DNA of 64,000 bases, taken from positions 8,072,501-8,136,500 of the forward strand of contig NC_090981.1 of the NCBI RefSeq assembly GCF_040807025.1, read 5' to 3'. The DNA is from Struthio camelus (Eukaryota > Chordata > Aves > Struthioniformes > Struthionidae). Each line of letters opens with the position of its first letter. The stretch's first letter is position 1. The notes under the pieces are model-generated. The model did no database searches. It had not been told where the DNA came from and saw only the letters and a list, made by a program, of their open reading frames with translations. The translations under genes and the position numbers were made by a program. Positions 49,399-60,990 of this stretch are shown one piece after another.

Positions 49399-50205
49399 CT
49401 ATAAACAAGCAAACATCATTTCTTAATAACTCAGACATGTGAATTCTAATTAGGGTTTTATAGCACATATCTCACTGTATACCTGAATGCCTTCTAGTTG
49501 CCTCTCAAGATACTAACATTATGCTTTCATTCTGTTTTTCTCTATTCAGATTCTTTGGAAATAATGTTTAATAAATATTGTAACATTTAGATAAAAACAT
49601 CCTTAAAAAAGAATGTTACAGAACAAACTACTTTCTTCCTTTTTCAGATTCTATCTTAATTTCTTCACTAAAATTCAGAATCTCTGCTCTATAGGTACAG
49701 ATGAAAGAGTTCTGAACATGTAAAAATGAGTATAAGAATTTTTCTCAACATTTACCCCTTCTAATAAAGGGTCAGCACCATGAAGAAAGGCAAACAGTGC
49801 CTTGCCAATACCCAAGGAACAAAGAAACTCAGTTTTCTGAGAAGCACAGGCTTAGTACAACCCCCCAAAACACTTATAGAAGAACAAAAGAAAAAAAAAA
49901 CACATTGAGAGTATTTGATTGTGCCCCCCCCGAAATGCATGAAACTGTATGTTTTCCTTAACCTCTTCCCTTTTTCTGCTAACATAACTAGTTCGTTATT
50001 ATAAAATGAACTTTTAGCTCTTAGACTTAATAGGACACATTAATTCCAACTCCCAACCCATTTAGTGTTTGTTTAAAGACAGTATTAACGAACAGAGAAA
50101 AATGTCGAGTTCCAACTTAGAAGATGTTATGCTGTTAATGTACACACTATCAGAATTCCAAGTAGAATAGCTCATAAGCAGATATACTAGTATAATAAGG
50201 CATAC
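49399..50205 (-). other. GKAP1: GKAP1 intron expected to hold another exon, none found
   Basis: By gene order the exon for the human segment around [20 protein letters not shown] should lie here. I find no open frame matching it on the minus strand. A faint, stop-ridden resemblance near 49,480-49,580 (ending CAG|GTATAC in phase 0) is too weak to call. Confidence 0.5.
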
Positions 50206-50340
50206 CTATATTACTGTCTGACTGAAAATCTTTCAGAGACGCAGTGAGAGGTTTGTCTTTTCCTTGCTAGGTCTTTCTTTTCTCTTTCTTATTCACAGAC
50301 TTTGACTGAGGTGAAGTTTTTTCAGTGTTCAGTCATATCC
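50206..50340 (-). pseudogene. GKAP1: GKAP1 135-nt exon with two in-frame stops
   Basis: The reading frame set by the upstream exon gives clear GKAP1 sequence: NTEKTSPQSKSVNKKEKRKT, stop, QGKDKPLTASLKDFQSD. The human counterpart is STQSKVMNKKDKRKNHQGKD then RPLTVSLKDFHSE (from memory). Two codons are stops: TGA as the second complete codon and TAG between KRKT and QGKD. The acceptor (TTCTTCCAG) and donor (ATAG|GTATGC) look usable. Length is a multiple of three and the phase is 1 on both sides, so skipping it would keep the frame. Either it is spliced out, or this GKAP1 copy is decaying, or the assembly has errors here. Confidence 0.75.
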
Positions 50341-52258
50341 CTGGAAGAATAAAGTCCCACTGTCTTCAATACCCCAAATATTTTTTCCTAAACCTTTATA
50401 AAGAAAAAAAACCAGTGATAATATATTGTAGTGAGTGAACAGCAGAAGATTGGCAAGGAGACAGGAGCACGCTGACCAATCAATTATTCCAGCTGCCAAA
50501 ACACTTGATGTGCAGAACCCATGAGGAACCGCAGGTCGTGACCCTTGGACTTGCACCACGTAGGTGCCAGTCTGGACTTGTTATCTGTACACCTGAAGAA
50601 TTACGACTTCCCTTGTTATCTGATGGTGCGTGCGCAGTACCCCACACTGTAGCCTCTTAGTTCGCCTTAAACCCACGCCCCCCTGAACCTCACCACGGGC
50701 CGATGCTCTGCGGTGCCTGGGACAGCCCGGTCGCTTCCCCGCAAGGTTCCCAGGGTTCCCCTTGTGGTTCAGAGATTTCAAGGTAATAAACATCTAATAA
50801 CCTTGCTCCAGAGGGGTGTCTTCTACTGCTGCCTATTCCAAGTGTCAGTTACTGCCATTAACATATACTAAAGGAGTTTTTAACCTAAACTGTAATTTGC
50901 AGGCTTCTGATTGGTTTAAAAAGCATAAGGCACCTATCAGCAATTAAGCATCAGCTTTGTTCTCTGAAGTACAGTATTGCTCTTTACTAAATAGCCAATG
51001 AATTATCAGTCTAACACCCCCTATCATCCACATAAATTGATAGTCTGAGAATATAATGTAGTCAAACATGAATGTAGAGTGCTACACAATGCAGGTTAAC
51101 ATTTCCTTTAAAAAAGCAGGTCTACCGTATCTTCATTTTACTCTCAAAATACGCTTACTCATTCACTAGGAGTCAGACAGCTATTACTGCACAGCAGTGC
51201 TCTGCCAATCAACCTTAGCTCTTACTGAAATCATACAGGCTGGTACATGGTATCCATTTTAACCCAAGTTCCACTCCTCCCATCTGTATTAACATTCTTA
51301 GCAAATCGTTAATATGTCCTAGATTCATAGCCAAAATAATCTTAAGATAAAGCTTATTACATAGAAAGCAAAGATGGGAAGGGGAAATGGAATGCTGCTC
51401 TTTCTGTAAAAGTAAAATTGTTTATCTATACTCATGCATACTGTACATTTAAAATATACACTGTATACTTTAAATGGTTCAATGAAGCTTATTCTCAAAA
51501 AATCTAGAAAAGATGCTGTTTTACTATGCCTGAAGACAGTCTTCACTCTTAAAAATAATTTTAAATATAGAGATTAAAAATTTGATTTTAAAATTTGATT
51601 AAAAAACATTGATTTTTAAGAATTATAGCATTCCCTCAAACAAACTGAAGTATTGCACAGATATTTGCACAAAAGTGCACATGTAATTTTTGCTTCTTTA
51701 TGATGCATAATTACATTTAAGTTTATATACTTTCATAACATATTTCATAGACTCCTGACTTACTGCAAATAAAAAAAATTCTATTAGAAGTTAAAATTTC
51801 ATCTGAGCATACTTTTTCAAAACATTTTAGCAACTAATTCTCCAGTGTTCCCAAAGAAGTATCCAGAAAATAGCATCCTCATCAGCTGAGAGAAAATGTA
51901 GATAGCTTATTAAAACTAAAATATGTAACACAAAACAGAAAAAGCGTTAGTGGAAATGCAAAAGATTCAAACATAACTAGCACTTAAAGGCCTAAAGAAA
52001 AGTCTATGCTTTGATTCCCTGCCTCCCCAAGTATGTTGAATTTCTTCTTAGGAAGTACAGACAGGATCCCTTGTTGTACTTTCAAAATTTCAGTGTCTTT
52101 ATACGTCAGCAGATTGAAAAGGTTAAACTAATTTTCCACCTTTATAGGCTTATTTAAAAATATAATATTATTATATATGGTTTCTTTCAAATCTAATATT
52201 TCTCTGAACTCTTAAGTATTTGAACAGTAAGCAAACAATTTACACAAAAAAGTATTAC
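50341..52258 (-). other. GKAP1: GKAP1 intron
   Basis: Contains a GC-rich block at about 50,420-50,880 of possible LTR origin. Otherwise AT-rich with no recognised feature. Confidence 0.7.
50420..50880 (+). mobile_element. Possible solo LTR or other GC-rich insertion
   Basis: A GC-rich block with CpGs inside an AT-rich intron. It has an AATAAA hexamer (GGTAATAAACATC, near 50,785) towards its right end, a TGTAGTG start and an ...AACA end typical of LTR termini, and a repeated TTGTTATCTG near 50,579 and 50,614. No convincing target-site duplication and no family recognised; it could also be another repeat type. Confidence 0.3.
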
Positions 52259-52343
52259 TTTTGCTGAGTGATTTATTTTTAAATTCAAGCCTTTGAAAAG
52301 CCAGTGCTTTTTCAAGATCTGCTTCAAACATTTCAGATGTCAG
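52259..52343 (-). CDS. GKAP1: GKAP1 coding exon ([14 protein letters not shown])
   Basis: An 85-nt exon encoding [20 protein letters not shown] then FKNKSLSK plus one base. The human counterpart (from memory) is [20 protein letters not shown] then YEEHKKEY. The first 14 residues are identical and the total length is the same, but the last half is strongly diverged. The acceptor is TTTTCTTCAG (good), the donor AAAA|GTAATA (weak at -1). Enters in phase 0, leaves in phase 1. The exons for the first ~118 residues were not found to the right and should lie beyond or within the right satellite. Confidence 0.9.
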
Positions 52344-55300
52344 CTGAAGAAAATTAACATATTCCTTGTGAAAAGGTTGTTAAAAAAAGACAACCAAACC
52401 ACTAAAACCACATTAAAATTTCATTTTCAATACATGTATCACTACAGTTGTCCAAAAGCTTGATAGGATGTGACATATGACATTAGAAATTAATATACCT
52501 ATCTATACCATAAGTAATAAAATACTTTGCTTCAGAAAACTATGCCATGTAAGTGTACAATAAGTTGTGTACATCTTAATGTCAATACAGTTACTATTTT
52601 CAAGATTTGTTTAAATGGGATCTTTTAAAAATCATTTTTATTTTTGGTTTTCATGTTTCAGAATATAAAGACAAGAGGATGTTAAAGTATGAAAAGTGTC
52701 ATTGTAAAAGAATCACTAAGAAGCCTAAGAGCTCTCCTATTGTACAGGAAAGATTAAACTAAGCAACTAAGACACTCCTCCGTCGCCAAGGAAAGCAAAG
52801 CTAAGCAAGTCTGAATGGTGTTTTCTCTTTAATTTCTGAGAAAATGAGAAGGAACTATATGAGTTTCCTTGAGAGACAGAAAGGAAAACTGAAACTTTCT
52901 AAGCATGAGCTATTAAGAAGCAAAAGAACTAGGAACAACATGACACAAACAAAGGACAGGTTATCTGATCTTTGTGTGACAGGAAGATAGAAAAGCATGG
53001 GAAAGACCAGCTTCTGCTCAATAAAAGGTTGAAGTATTGAATGTGAGAATACCCCTATCAGCAACAGTTCAATGGGGCCAGAAGAAGGGATTTACCTGGA
53101 GGTAAATGCTGAAGTTGAGATACTGAAGAAGTAGATAGTGCATAAGCTATATATATAAACTGATAATGACCTATGTTACTGAACACAGTAAGTTAACCAA
53201 GGTGAAGTTGTTTTGAATGCAAAAAACTATGCCTTTGAGAACTACTCTTTTAATGATCGCTACAGTCCTCAGTGTGATGTGCTGCCAAATGGAAGCCTTA
53301 TTCTTCATCATAGTTCTCTCTGTTTCATGTCCATAACTGAAATATTAACTAGAAAAAAAAATTACTTTCATCATCACTTTCTTGTTCTTTGAATTTCAAA
53401 CTGAGGTGCCTGTCATTCATTCCAGAATAAACTACAATAATTGTTAAACCAAATAAATGACTTAACTGGCCTTAGTGTACTTTGATCAAACTGGGCTGAG
53501 TGACATACACTAGCTTTTCTGTCTATAGGAACTATGCTCTGAAAAACTTATGAGTTCTCATATGCCTTACATAGGCATAAAAATGACTTATTATGTGGTC
53601 TAAAAGCATAGACACTGTTTGTAATTATTTATTCAACAATTCATATGATCGATCTTGCATAAAGGAAAACCAGAGCGGCCCCAGGTTTTGGTTTGGTGGT
53701 GTGTTTTTCTTTCTTTCTTTTTTGAGAGAAAGAACCTCATCTCTTTTTGACCAGTTATTTTAAACACACTAAAACAGTACTCTCTCAACACAAGCTGTGA
53801 CAAGATTTCTTGTAGGCTTCAGGGTGCTATTATTCCTAGCCTTGAGTGGTTTGTGGCTCAAGTTTAGTATCAACTGTTGAATCCAATCTGACCATGATAC
53901 TTACCTACCAAAAATTAAGACATGTCTACTGCACTGAAAAGCTCAATATAAAGGCAAAGAAAAAAGGGGAGAATGGAGATGGAAAAAGCAAAAGATTGCT
54001 AAAAAAAACCAAAAAACAATACACACAAATACAGTAAGCTTACATGGAAGAGGAATTTAGGATTTTTGTCTTTATATGTTGTAAGTAATTTAGCACACAA
54101 GATCCCAAATAATTATTAAGAATTAGTACTACCACAATACTATTATGAAAATTAAACAATTTCACACAAAAAAGGTATTCTGAGGTATTCCCATACAATA
54201 TGGGAAAAAGGTATTCCCATACAATAATAACCTTACGATGATTTATTTATCTAACAGTCGTTCAATTCAGGACAGGACTTGGGGTCTGAAGCAGACTGTA
54301 TGAAGAACTAGGGTGGCTACTTCTAGGGTGGCTTCTCTGCATGATTGTCTCAGATAGACACCTATAGGCTCACTATCACTTAAACCTATCCAGAACCTAG
54401 GAACCACAGATTCCTTTGCTTATATACTTAGGGGTCAGGTGGCTGGGTGAGTGGGGGGTTGCAAAACCCACAAGCAAACTCAAAGCACACCTGATACTCT
54501 GTAACAAGTTGAGATCCATGCACAAAGCTCTTACAGTGACTCTCTCTTGAAAGCATTGCTGAAGGAAGGGTGGTATTATCTGCCTTAATTATATAATAGC
54601 TCTGTAGTTAAGACAGATATTGGCAAACCTTTAAAAGTAAAGTGCCAGACAGTACTTCTCTTTACAGATTTAGAGGGTAAATATGATAACAGGAACTCTG
54701 CATGAACTGGGAGATGCTCTCTGTAGAGCTGAATTTTGTGGGAGCAGGGAGTCACTGTTTCTCACAATGTGTTAAATATCACCCTGCCTTACAGTATACC
54801 AGTCAAAATATCTCTTTAACATCAATACTGTATTACTGAACTAGGAAGTGAGAGACTAGGATTTCATGTCTCCAGAATCTGAAGAATTCAAATCCATGTC
54901 TCTTCTCTCAGATAAGCATGTATAAGTTGCAGTCTGAACCCTCCCATAAATCAGTTTCTCCAATTCAGCTAAAAGATGCTTTTTATCTCACAGGCCAGTC
55001 AGAATGACTTTATTAAAAAAACAGGGACAGCAAGACACAGTTAAAAGCACTGATCAACATTTGACACAACCTTGACCAAACCACAGTACTCAGAGCCTTT
55101 ATAAAAAAGCCTTTATAAAAAAAAAATCTCTTAGATGTGGGATAATGCCATTTTTTGAAGTTCTGAATTCTTAAATCTGCTGAACCTGGTTTGCAGCTGG
55201 TTCCCATCTTCCCCCTAACACAGGTCAGACTGTTCATAAGCTTCCAACACTCTTCATCTTCATAGGATACCTTACCTCTTCTAAGTTATAATTACTATCT

Positions 55301-55635
55301 CTTATTTTTAACAGAATGGTGCTATGGTGGGATTCAAGGTTATTTAACTGATTCCTCCTTTAATGCATTTCACATCAACATAAGCACTGGCTCTCTTTGC
55401 CTCCTTCCTTTTTTTCCTCTGTATCTGCCTTTAATACAATAGCTTGGTCTTAAAAAGCTATACACAGACTCCATAAAATTTATATTTCTAAAATGGTGGT
55501 AATGATGTAATAAGCCTGTACATAAGCAACTGGTGATAAGAGCTTTAAAATCCTCCATGTGAAGCTTCATTCTCCCACAAAATTCAAGATTCAACGGGCT
55601 GAAAGGAGCAGGACCTCACTGCTAAATGGCTAGTG
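52344..55635 (-). other. GKAP1: GKAP1 intron (inferred)
   Basis: AT-rich. Searched for an exon ending in ...WRQRDEQ before a donor; none seen. Contains only a small 26-bp-period duplication (GGTATTCCCATACAATA at 54,184 and 54,210) and homopolymer tracts. Confidence 0.55.
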
Positions 55636-56330
55636 ACACTTGAGAGAAGGACCTGGGAGTGCTGGTGGACAACAAGTTGACGATGAGCCAGCAGTGTGCC
55701 CTTGGGGCCAAGAAGGCCAAGGGTATCCTGGGCTGCATTAGGCAGAGTGTTGCCAGCAGGTGGAGGGAGGTGATCCTGCCCCTCTACTCAGCCCTGGGGA
55801 GGCCTCACCTGGAGTCCTGTGTCCAGTGCTGGGCTCCCCAGTACAAGAGAGACATGGCACTCCTGGAGAGAGTCCAGCAGAGGGCTACCAAGATGATTAG
55901 AGGGCTGGAGCACTTCTCCTATGAAGAAAGACTGCAAGAGCTGGGCCTGTTGAGCCTGGAGAAGAGAAGACTGAGAGGCGATCTCATCAACGTGTATAAG
56001 TATCTGCAGGGGGAGTGTCAAGAGGATGAGGCCAGCCTCTTCTCAGTGGTGCCCAGCAACAGGACAAGAGGCAATGGGCAGAAACTGAACCACAGGAAGG
56101 TTCATCTGAACCTGAGGAAAAACTTCTTCACTGTGAGGGTGACAGAGCATTGGAACAGGTTGCCCAGAGAGGTAGTGGAGTCTCCTTCCCTGGAGATATT
56201 CAAAACCCGTCTGGATGTGATCCTGGGCAATATGCTCTAGGTGACCCTGCTTGAGCAGGGAGGTTGGACTAGATGATCTCCAGAGGTCCCTTCCAACCTA
56301 AACGATTCTGTGATTCTGTGATTCTGTGAC
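55636..56330 (+). mobile_element. CR1 LINE 3' fragment with intact ORF2 end
   Basis: A 5'-truncated CR1 on the plus strand, opposite to GKAP1. An uninterrupted frame from about 55,659 encodes the last ~190 residues of ORF2, with [58 protein letters not shown] and [11 protein letters not shown], with stop TAG at 56,238. The 3' UTR keeps the CTGCTTGAGCAGGGAGG hairpin region and ends in three ATTCTGTG octamers (56,305-56,328). It is younger-looking than the copy at 29,137-30,355, but lacks the RT catalytic region and cannot move by itself. Confidence 0.95.
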
Positions 56331-57460
56331 TTGAGTAGGGTAATACCTGACTACGTGTAGGTATACAATGCAACATCCCTCAATATAAATAACACAGCTT
56401 TAGAGGGATGGGGTGGTACAGATGCAAATCACCTCACAGTCTGATGCTCTGCACACTCACAGAAAGGGGAAAAGAAGAGAAGAGCTTGGAGTATTTCAGG
56501 CTGAGGATGAATATCCCAAATTTGATTTCAAGTTGTTTAACAGCTAAACTACATAGAAGCTAGACGTGACTCCACTCCATGCCTTTCTCTTCTTGGCTTG
56601 CTTAGAGAAGGCAACAAAATGGATCATGTTTTGAACAAGTTTGTGTTCCTGTGGTGGAAAAAACTAGCTGCAGCCCTCAGTAATGTATCAGTTCTGAGTC
56701 CCTGTGCTCAGATTGACTAGACAGATTAGTACTCAGCAGATTTGCCTTTTTGGCAAATTTTCTTCACCCATTGCTATATATGGAGCATGAGTATCCAACA
56801 CTGGTACCTTGCATCTGTAATCAAATTTACCTTAAGATCACAATTCTTTAAATCAGAGTTATCAATGGAAATTCTTGAAATTATATTCTTAAAAAACACA
56901 ACTAATAAGTAATAATTTCACACAAGTGATGCACAAATGTTGTAGCTCATTACTTCAAAAAAAGTAACACTGAATGCACTTCCTGAAATTAAACTATTAT
57001 GACACAATTTGGGCAACGAGATTGTGGACAAAAAAAATAAATGATATTATTCCTAAAACTGTTGATGACAACACTAAATAGATATAACAAAGCATAGCTG
57101 CAGATATTGAAGGTTCATGGTTCCCTGTGTGACACTGGCCTTTACTTTCTAATGTTTATTTCAGTGTCATGAATCCCTTATTGTCTTGTCAGTGGGGTGG
57201 AGGGTGGGGGGAAATCAATGGAGACTCCCAGTATTTTAGTCAATCTCCGTAAGAGCCTAAAAACAAGTAGATTGTGATTAAACTAAATTCCTCACCACTT
57301 TCACTCTAGGGTCCTTTTTCCTCACATAAGAAAAACAAAGCCAATTCAATGCCTGCCAGTACTGTAATACATCAGCAGCAATGACTAATAGTGAAATAAA
57401 GTAAAAGTTTAAAAAGAAATCTTATGATTATACATATTGTACTGATCTTAGAGACACACA
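56331..57460. other. AT-rich non-coding DNA before the right satellite
   Basis: Presumed GKAP1 intron. No exon, RNA gene or transposon recognised. The transition to the satellite is abrupt, after GACACACACTC. Confidence 0.55.
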
Positions 57461-60400
57461 CTCCTTCGCTCGCCTGCCTTCAATCACCTTCACTCGCTCG
57501 TCTTCACGCGCCTTCACTCACCTTGGCTTACTCGCCTTCCCTCGCCTGCCTTCGCTCACCTTCGTTCATCTGCCTTTGCTCACTTGCATGCCTCTGCTTG
57601 CTCATCTTCACTCGCTCGCCTGTCTTCGCTCACTCGCTTGCCTTCGCTCGCCTACCTTTGCTCTTTTTCACTCACTTGCCTTCGCTCCCCTGCCTTTTCT
57701 CACCTCCCTTCACTCGCTCGCCCTCCCTTGCCTGCCTTCACTCGCCTTCATTCACTCGCCTGCCCTTGCCTGCCTTCGCTCGCATGCACTCACCTTCGCT
57801 CGTCTGCCTTCGCTCGCTCGCATGCCTTCATTCATTCATCTTCGCTCCCTCACATTCACTCGCCTGCCTTCACTCGCTTGCCTTCACTCACCTTTGCTCG
57901 CCTCCCTTCACTTGCTTGCCTTTACTCACCTGCCTTCACTCACCCTTGCTCGCATTCACTCATTCGCCTTTGCTTGCATTCCCTCTGTTGCCCGCCTCCG
58001 CTCGTCTACCTTTGCTTATCTTTGCTCGTTTGCCTTCACTTCCCTGCCTTTGCTCACCTCCCTTCGCTCGCTCGCCTTTGCTTGCATTCCCTCTCTCGCC
58101 CTCCTTTGCTCGCCTGCCTTCACTTGCCTTTGCTCACCTGCCTTTGCTCACCTTCATTCGCCTTTGCTCGCCTCCCTTCGCTCGCCATCCCTCGCTCACC
58201 TTCACTCATCCACATTCGCTTGCCTGCCATCAATCACCTTCGCTCCTTCGCCTGCGCTCGCCAGCCTCAGCTTACCTGCCTTCGCTCAGCTGCCTTCACT
58301 CGCTCGCCTTTGCTCACCTTCGCTCTCTCCTTCACTCGCTCACTTCCACTCAATCGCCTTTGCTCGACTTTGTTCACCTTCGCTCGCCTTTGCTTGCCTG
58401 CCTTCCCTTGCCTTTGCTCATCTGCCTTCGCTTGCTCACATTTGCTCACCTTTGCTTGCCTTGCTTGCTCGCCTTTGCTCGCCTTCCCTCATTCGACCTC
58501 ACCCACCTTCGCTCACCTGTCTTCACTTGCCTTCCCTCGCACGCCTTCATCTTTACTTACCCGTTTTCACTCACCTTTGCTTCCTCATCCACCTTCGCTC
58601 ACCTTTGGTTGCCAGCCTTCACATGCCTGCCTTCCCTTGCCTTCGCTCACCCGCCTTCCCTGGCATTCGCTCGCCTGCCTTTGCTCGCCTTCCATTGCCT
58701 TCCTTCGCTCGCCTTCACTTGCCTGCCTTCGCTCTCTTTCGCTCGCCTGCCTTCACTTGCATTTGCTTGCCTTCATTCGCCTGTCTTCCCTTGCCTGCTT
58801 TCACTCGTCTTTACTCACTTGCCTTCGCACGCTTGCCTTCGCTCGCCTCCCTTCACTTGCCCTTGCTTGCCTTCACTCATTTGCCTGCCTTTGCTCTCCT
58901 TTGCTCACCTGCCTTCGCTCACCTTCACTTGCCGACCTTCTCTCCCCTTTGCTTGCTTGCCTTGGCTCACCTTTGCTCGCCTTCTCTAGTTCGCCTGCCT
59001 TGGCTCACCTTTCCTCGCCTGCCTTCACTTGCTTGCTCACCTTTACTTGCCTTTGCTCACATTCGCTTGCTTGTCTTTGCTCGCCTGCTTTTGCTCACAT
59101 TGGCTTACCTTCACTCGCTTGCCTTCATTCGCCTGCCTTCGCTTGCCTGCCTTCGTTCGCTCACTTGCCTTCACTCCTCTTTGCTCAGTTGCCTTAGCCC
59201 GCCTTTGCTGGCATTCCCTCACCCACCTTCGCTCCCCTTCACATGCTCACCTCTGTTTGCTTTCGCTCGTCTGCCTTCGCTCGCATTTGCTTGCCTTAAC
59301 TGGCCTGCCTTCACTCATCTGCCTTCACTCGCTCGCCTTTGCTCACCCTTGCTTGCTTTCGCTCACCCACCTTTGCTCGCCTTTGGTCTCCTGCCTGTGC
59401 TCGCTCGCCTTCACTCGCTTGCCTTTGCTCACCTGCCTTTGCTCACCTTCACTTGCTCACCTTCACTCGCCTTTGCTCACCTTCCCTCACCTTCCCTCAC
59501 CTGCTTTCTTTCGCTCACTCACCTTCCCTCGACTTCGCTCACTTGCCATACCTCACTGTCACTCACTCATCTTCCCTCGCATTCACCCACTTTTGCTCGC
59601 ACTGCCTTTGGTAGCCTTCTCTCACCTGCCTTCATTCATCTGCCTTCGCTCGTCTTCGCTCGCCTTCGTTGGCCTGCCTTTGCTCGCTTGCTCGCCTTCC
59701 CTCGCTCGCCTTCTCTCACCTGCCTTTGCTCACTTGTCTTTGTTCGCGTTTGCTCGCCTTCGCTCACTCGCCTGTGCTCACCTTCGCTTGCCCACCTGCC
59801 TGCCTTTGCATGCCTGCCTTCACTCGGCTTCCCTCGCTCGCCTTTGCTCAACTTCCCTCACCTTGGCTCGTCTGCCTTCCCTCACTGTTACTCACTCGTC
59901 TTCGCTTGCTTTTGCTCACACCGCCTTTGGTAGCCTTTGCTTGCCTTCCCTCGCTCGCCTTCGCTTGCCTTCGCTCACTTTCACTTGCTTGTCTTCCCTC
60001 ACATGCCTTTGTTCGCCTTTGCTGACTTGCCTTCGCTTGCTCTCTCGCCTTCCCTCACCTTCTCTCATCTGCCTTCCTGTGCCTTCTCTTGCTTGCCTTT
60101 GCTCACCTGCCTTCGCTTGCTACCTCTTGCTCGCCTTCGCTAGCCTTTGCTCACTCGCCTTTGCTCACCTTCGCTCGCCATCGCTCACCTGACTTCGCTC
60201 GTCTTCCCTTGCATGCAGTCACTTGTTTGCCCTGCTTGCCCACCTTTGCATGCTCATCTTCGCTCGCCTTCATTCACTTGCCTTTGTTCTCCTTTGTTCA
60301 CTCACCTTTGCTTGCCTTTGCACACCTTCGCTTGCCTGCCTTTGCTTGCCTTCATTCGCCTGCCTTCGCTTACTCGCTTGCCTTCTCTCACTCGTCTTCC

Positions 60401-60558
60401 CTCGCCTGCCTTCAAGCCCCTTTGCTCGTTCGCATTCGCTCGCCTTCCCTCGCTTACCTTTGCTCGCCTTCGCCCACTCGCCTTCGCTTGCCTACCTTTG
60501 CTCTCCTGCATTTGCTCGCCTTCCCTTGCTCATTCGCCTTCATGTGCCTTTGCTCGTG

Positions 60559-60990
60559 CACTCATCTTCAGTCACCTTTACTCGCCTGCCTTCCCTCACT
60601 CTCCTACACTCCCTTGCTTGCCTTCGCTCCCCTTTGCTCATCTGCCTTCACTCACCTTCGCTCGCCCACATTCACTCAGCCTCGCTCGCTTTCACTCGCC
60701 TTCGCTCACTTGCCTTCTCTCACCATCGCTGGTCTGCCTTCATGCACTTGCTTGCCTTCACTTGCTCGCCTTCCCTCGTCTGCCTGTCTTCACTCACCCA
60801 CTTTCACTCATCTCCCCTTGCCTTCACTCGTCTTCTCTCACCCGCATTCTCTCGCCCTTGCTCACTCGCCTTTACTGGCCAACCCTCGCTTGCTTTCACT
60901 CACCTTTGTTTGCCTTCGCTTGCTCGCCCACCTTCGCTTGCCTTTGCTTGCCTTCATTCACTCGCCTGCCCATGCTCAGCTTCGCTCGCT
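60559..60990. repeat. Higher-order segment of the right array, copy 1
   Basis: Begins CACTCATCTTCAGTCACC at 60,559 and includes GCATTCTCTCGCCCTTGC at 60,844. The same ordered markers recur about 3.0 kb to the right. Confidence 0.65.

Noticed and set aside
49480..49580. Possible decayed GKAP1 exon for the [10 protein letters not shown] segment
   Set aside because: A short resemblance (RI-stop-IEKNR...) ending CAG|GTATAC in phase 0, but it has several stops and low similarity. Not enough to call; mentioned as a target for a profile search.
54184..54226. Small tandem duplication GGTATTCCCATACAATA, period 26 bp
   Set aside because: Only two copies in intronic DNA; a routine replication slip with no sign of function.
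55013..55237. 74-codon minus-strand frame in the presumed GKAP1 intron
   Set aside because: Preceding sequence reads YEDEECWK, which briefly resembles an acidic GKAP1 segment, but there is no consistent alignment or splice context.
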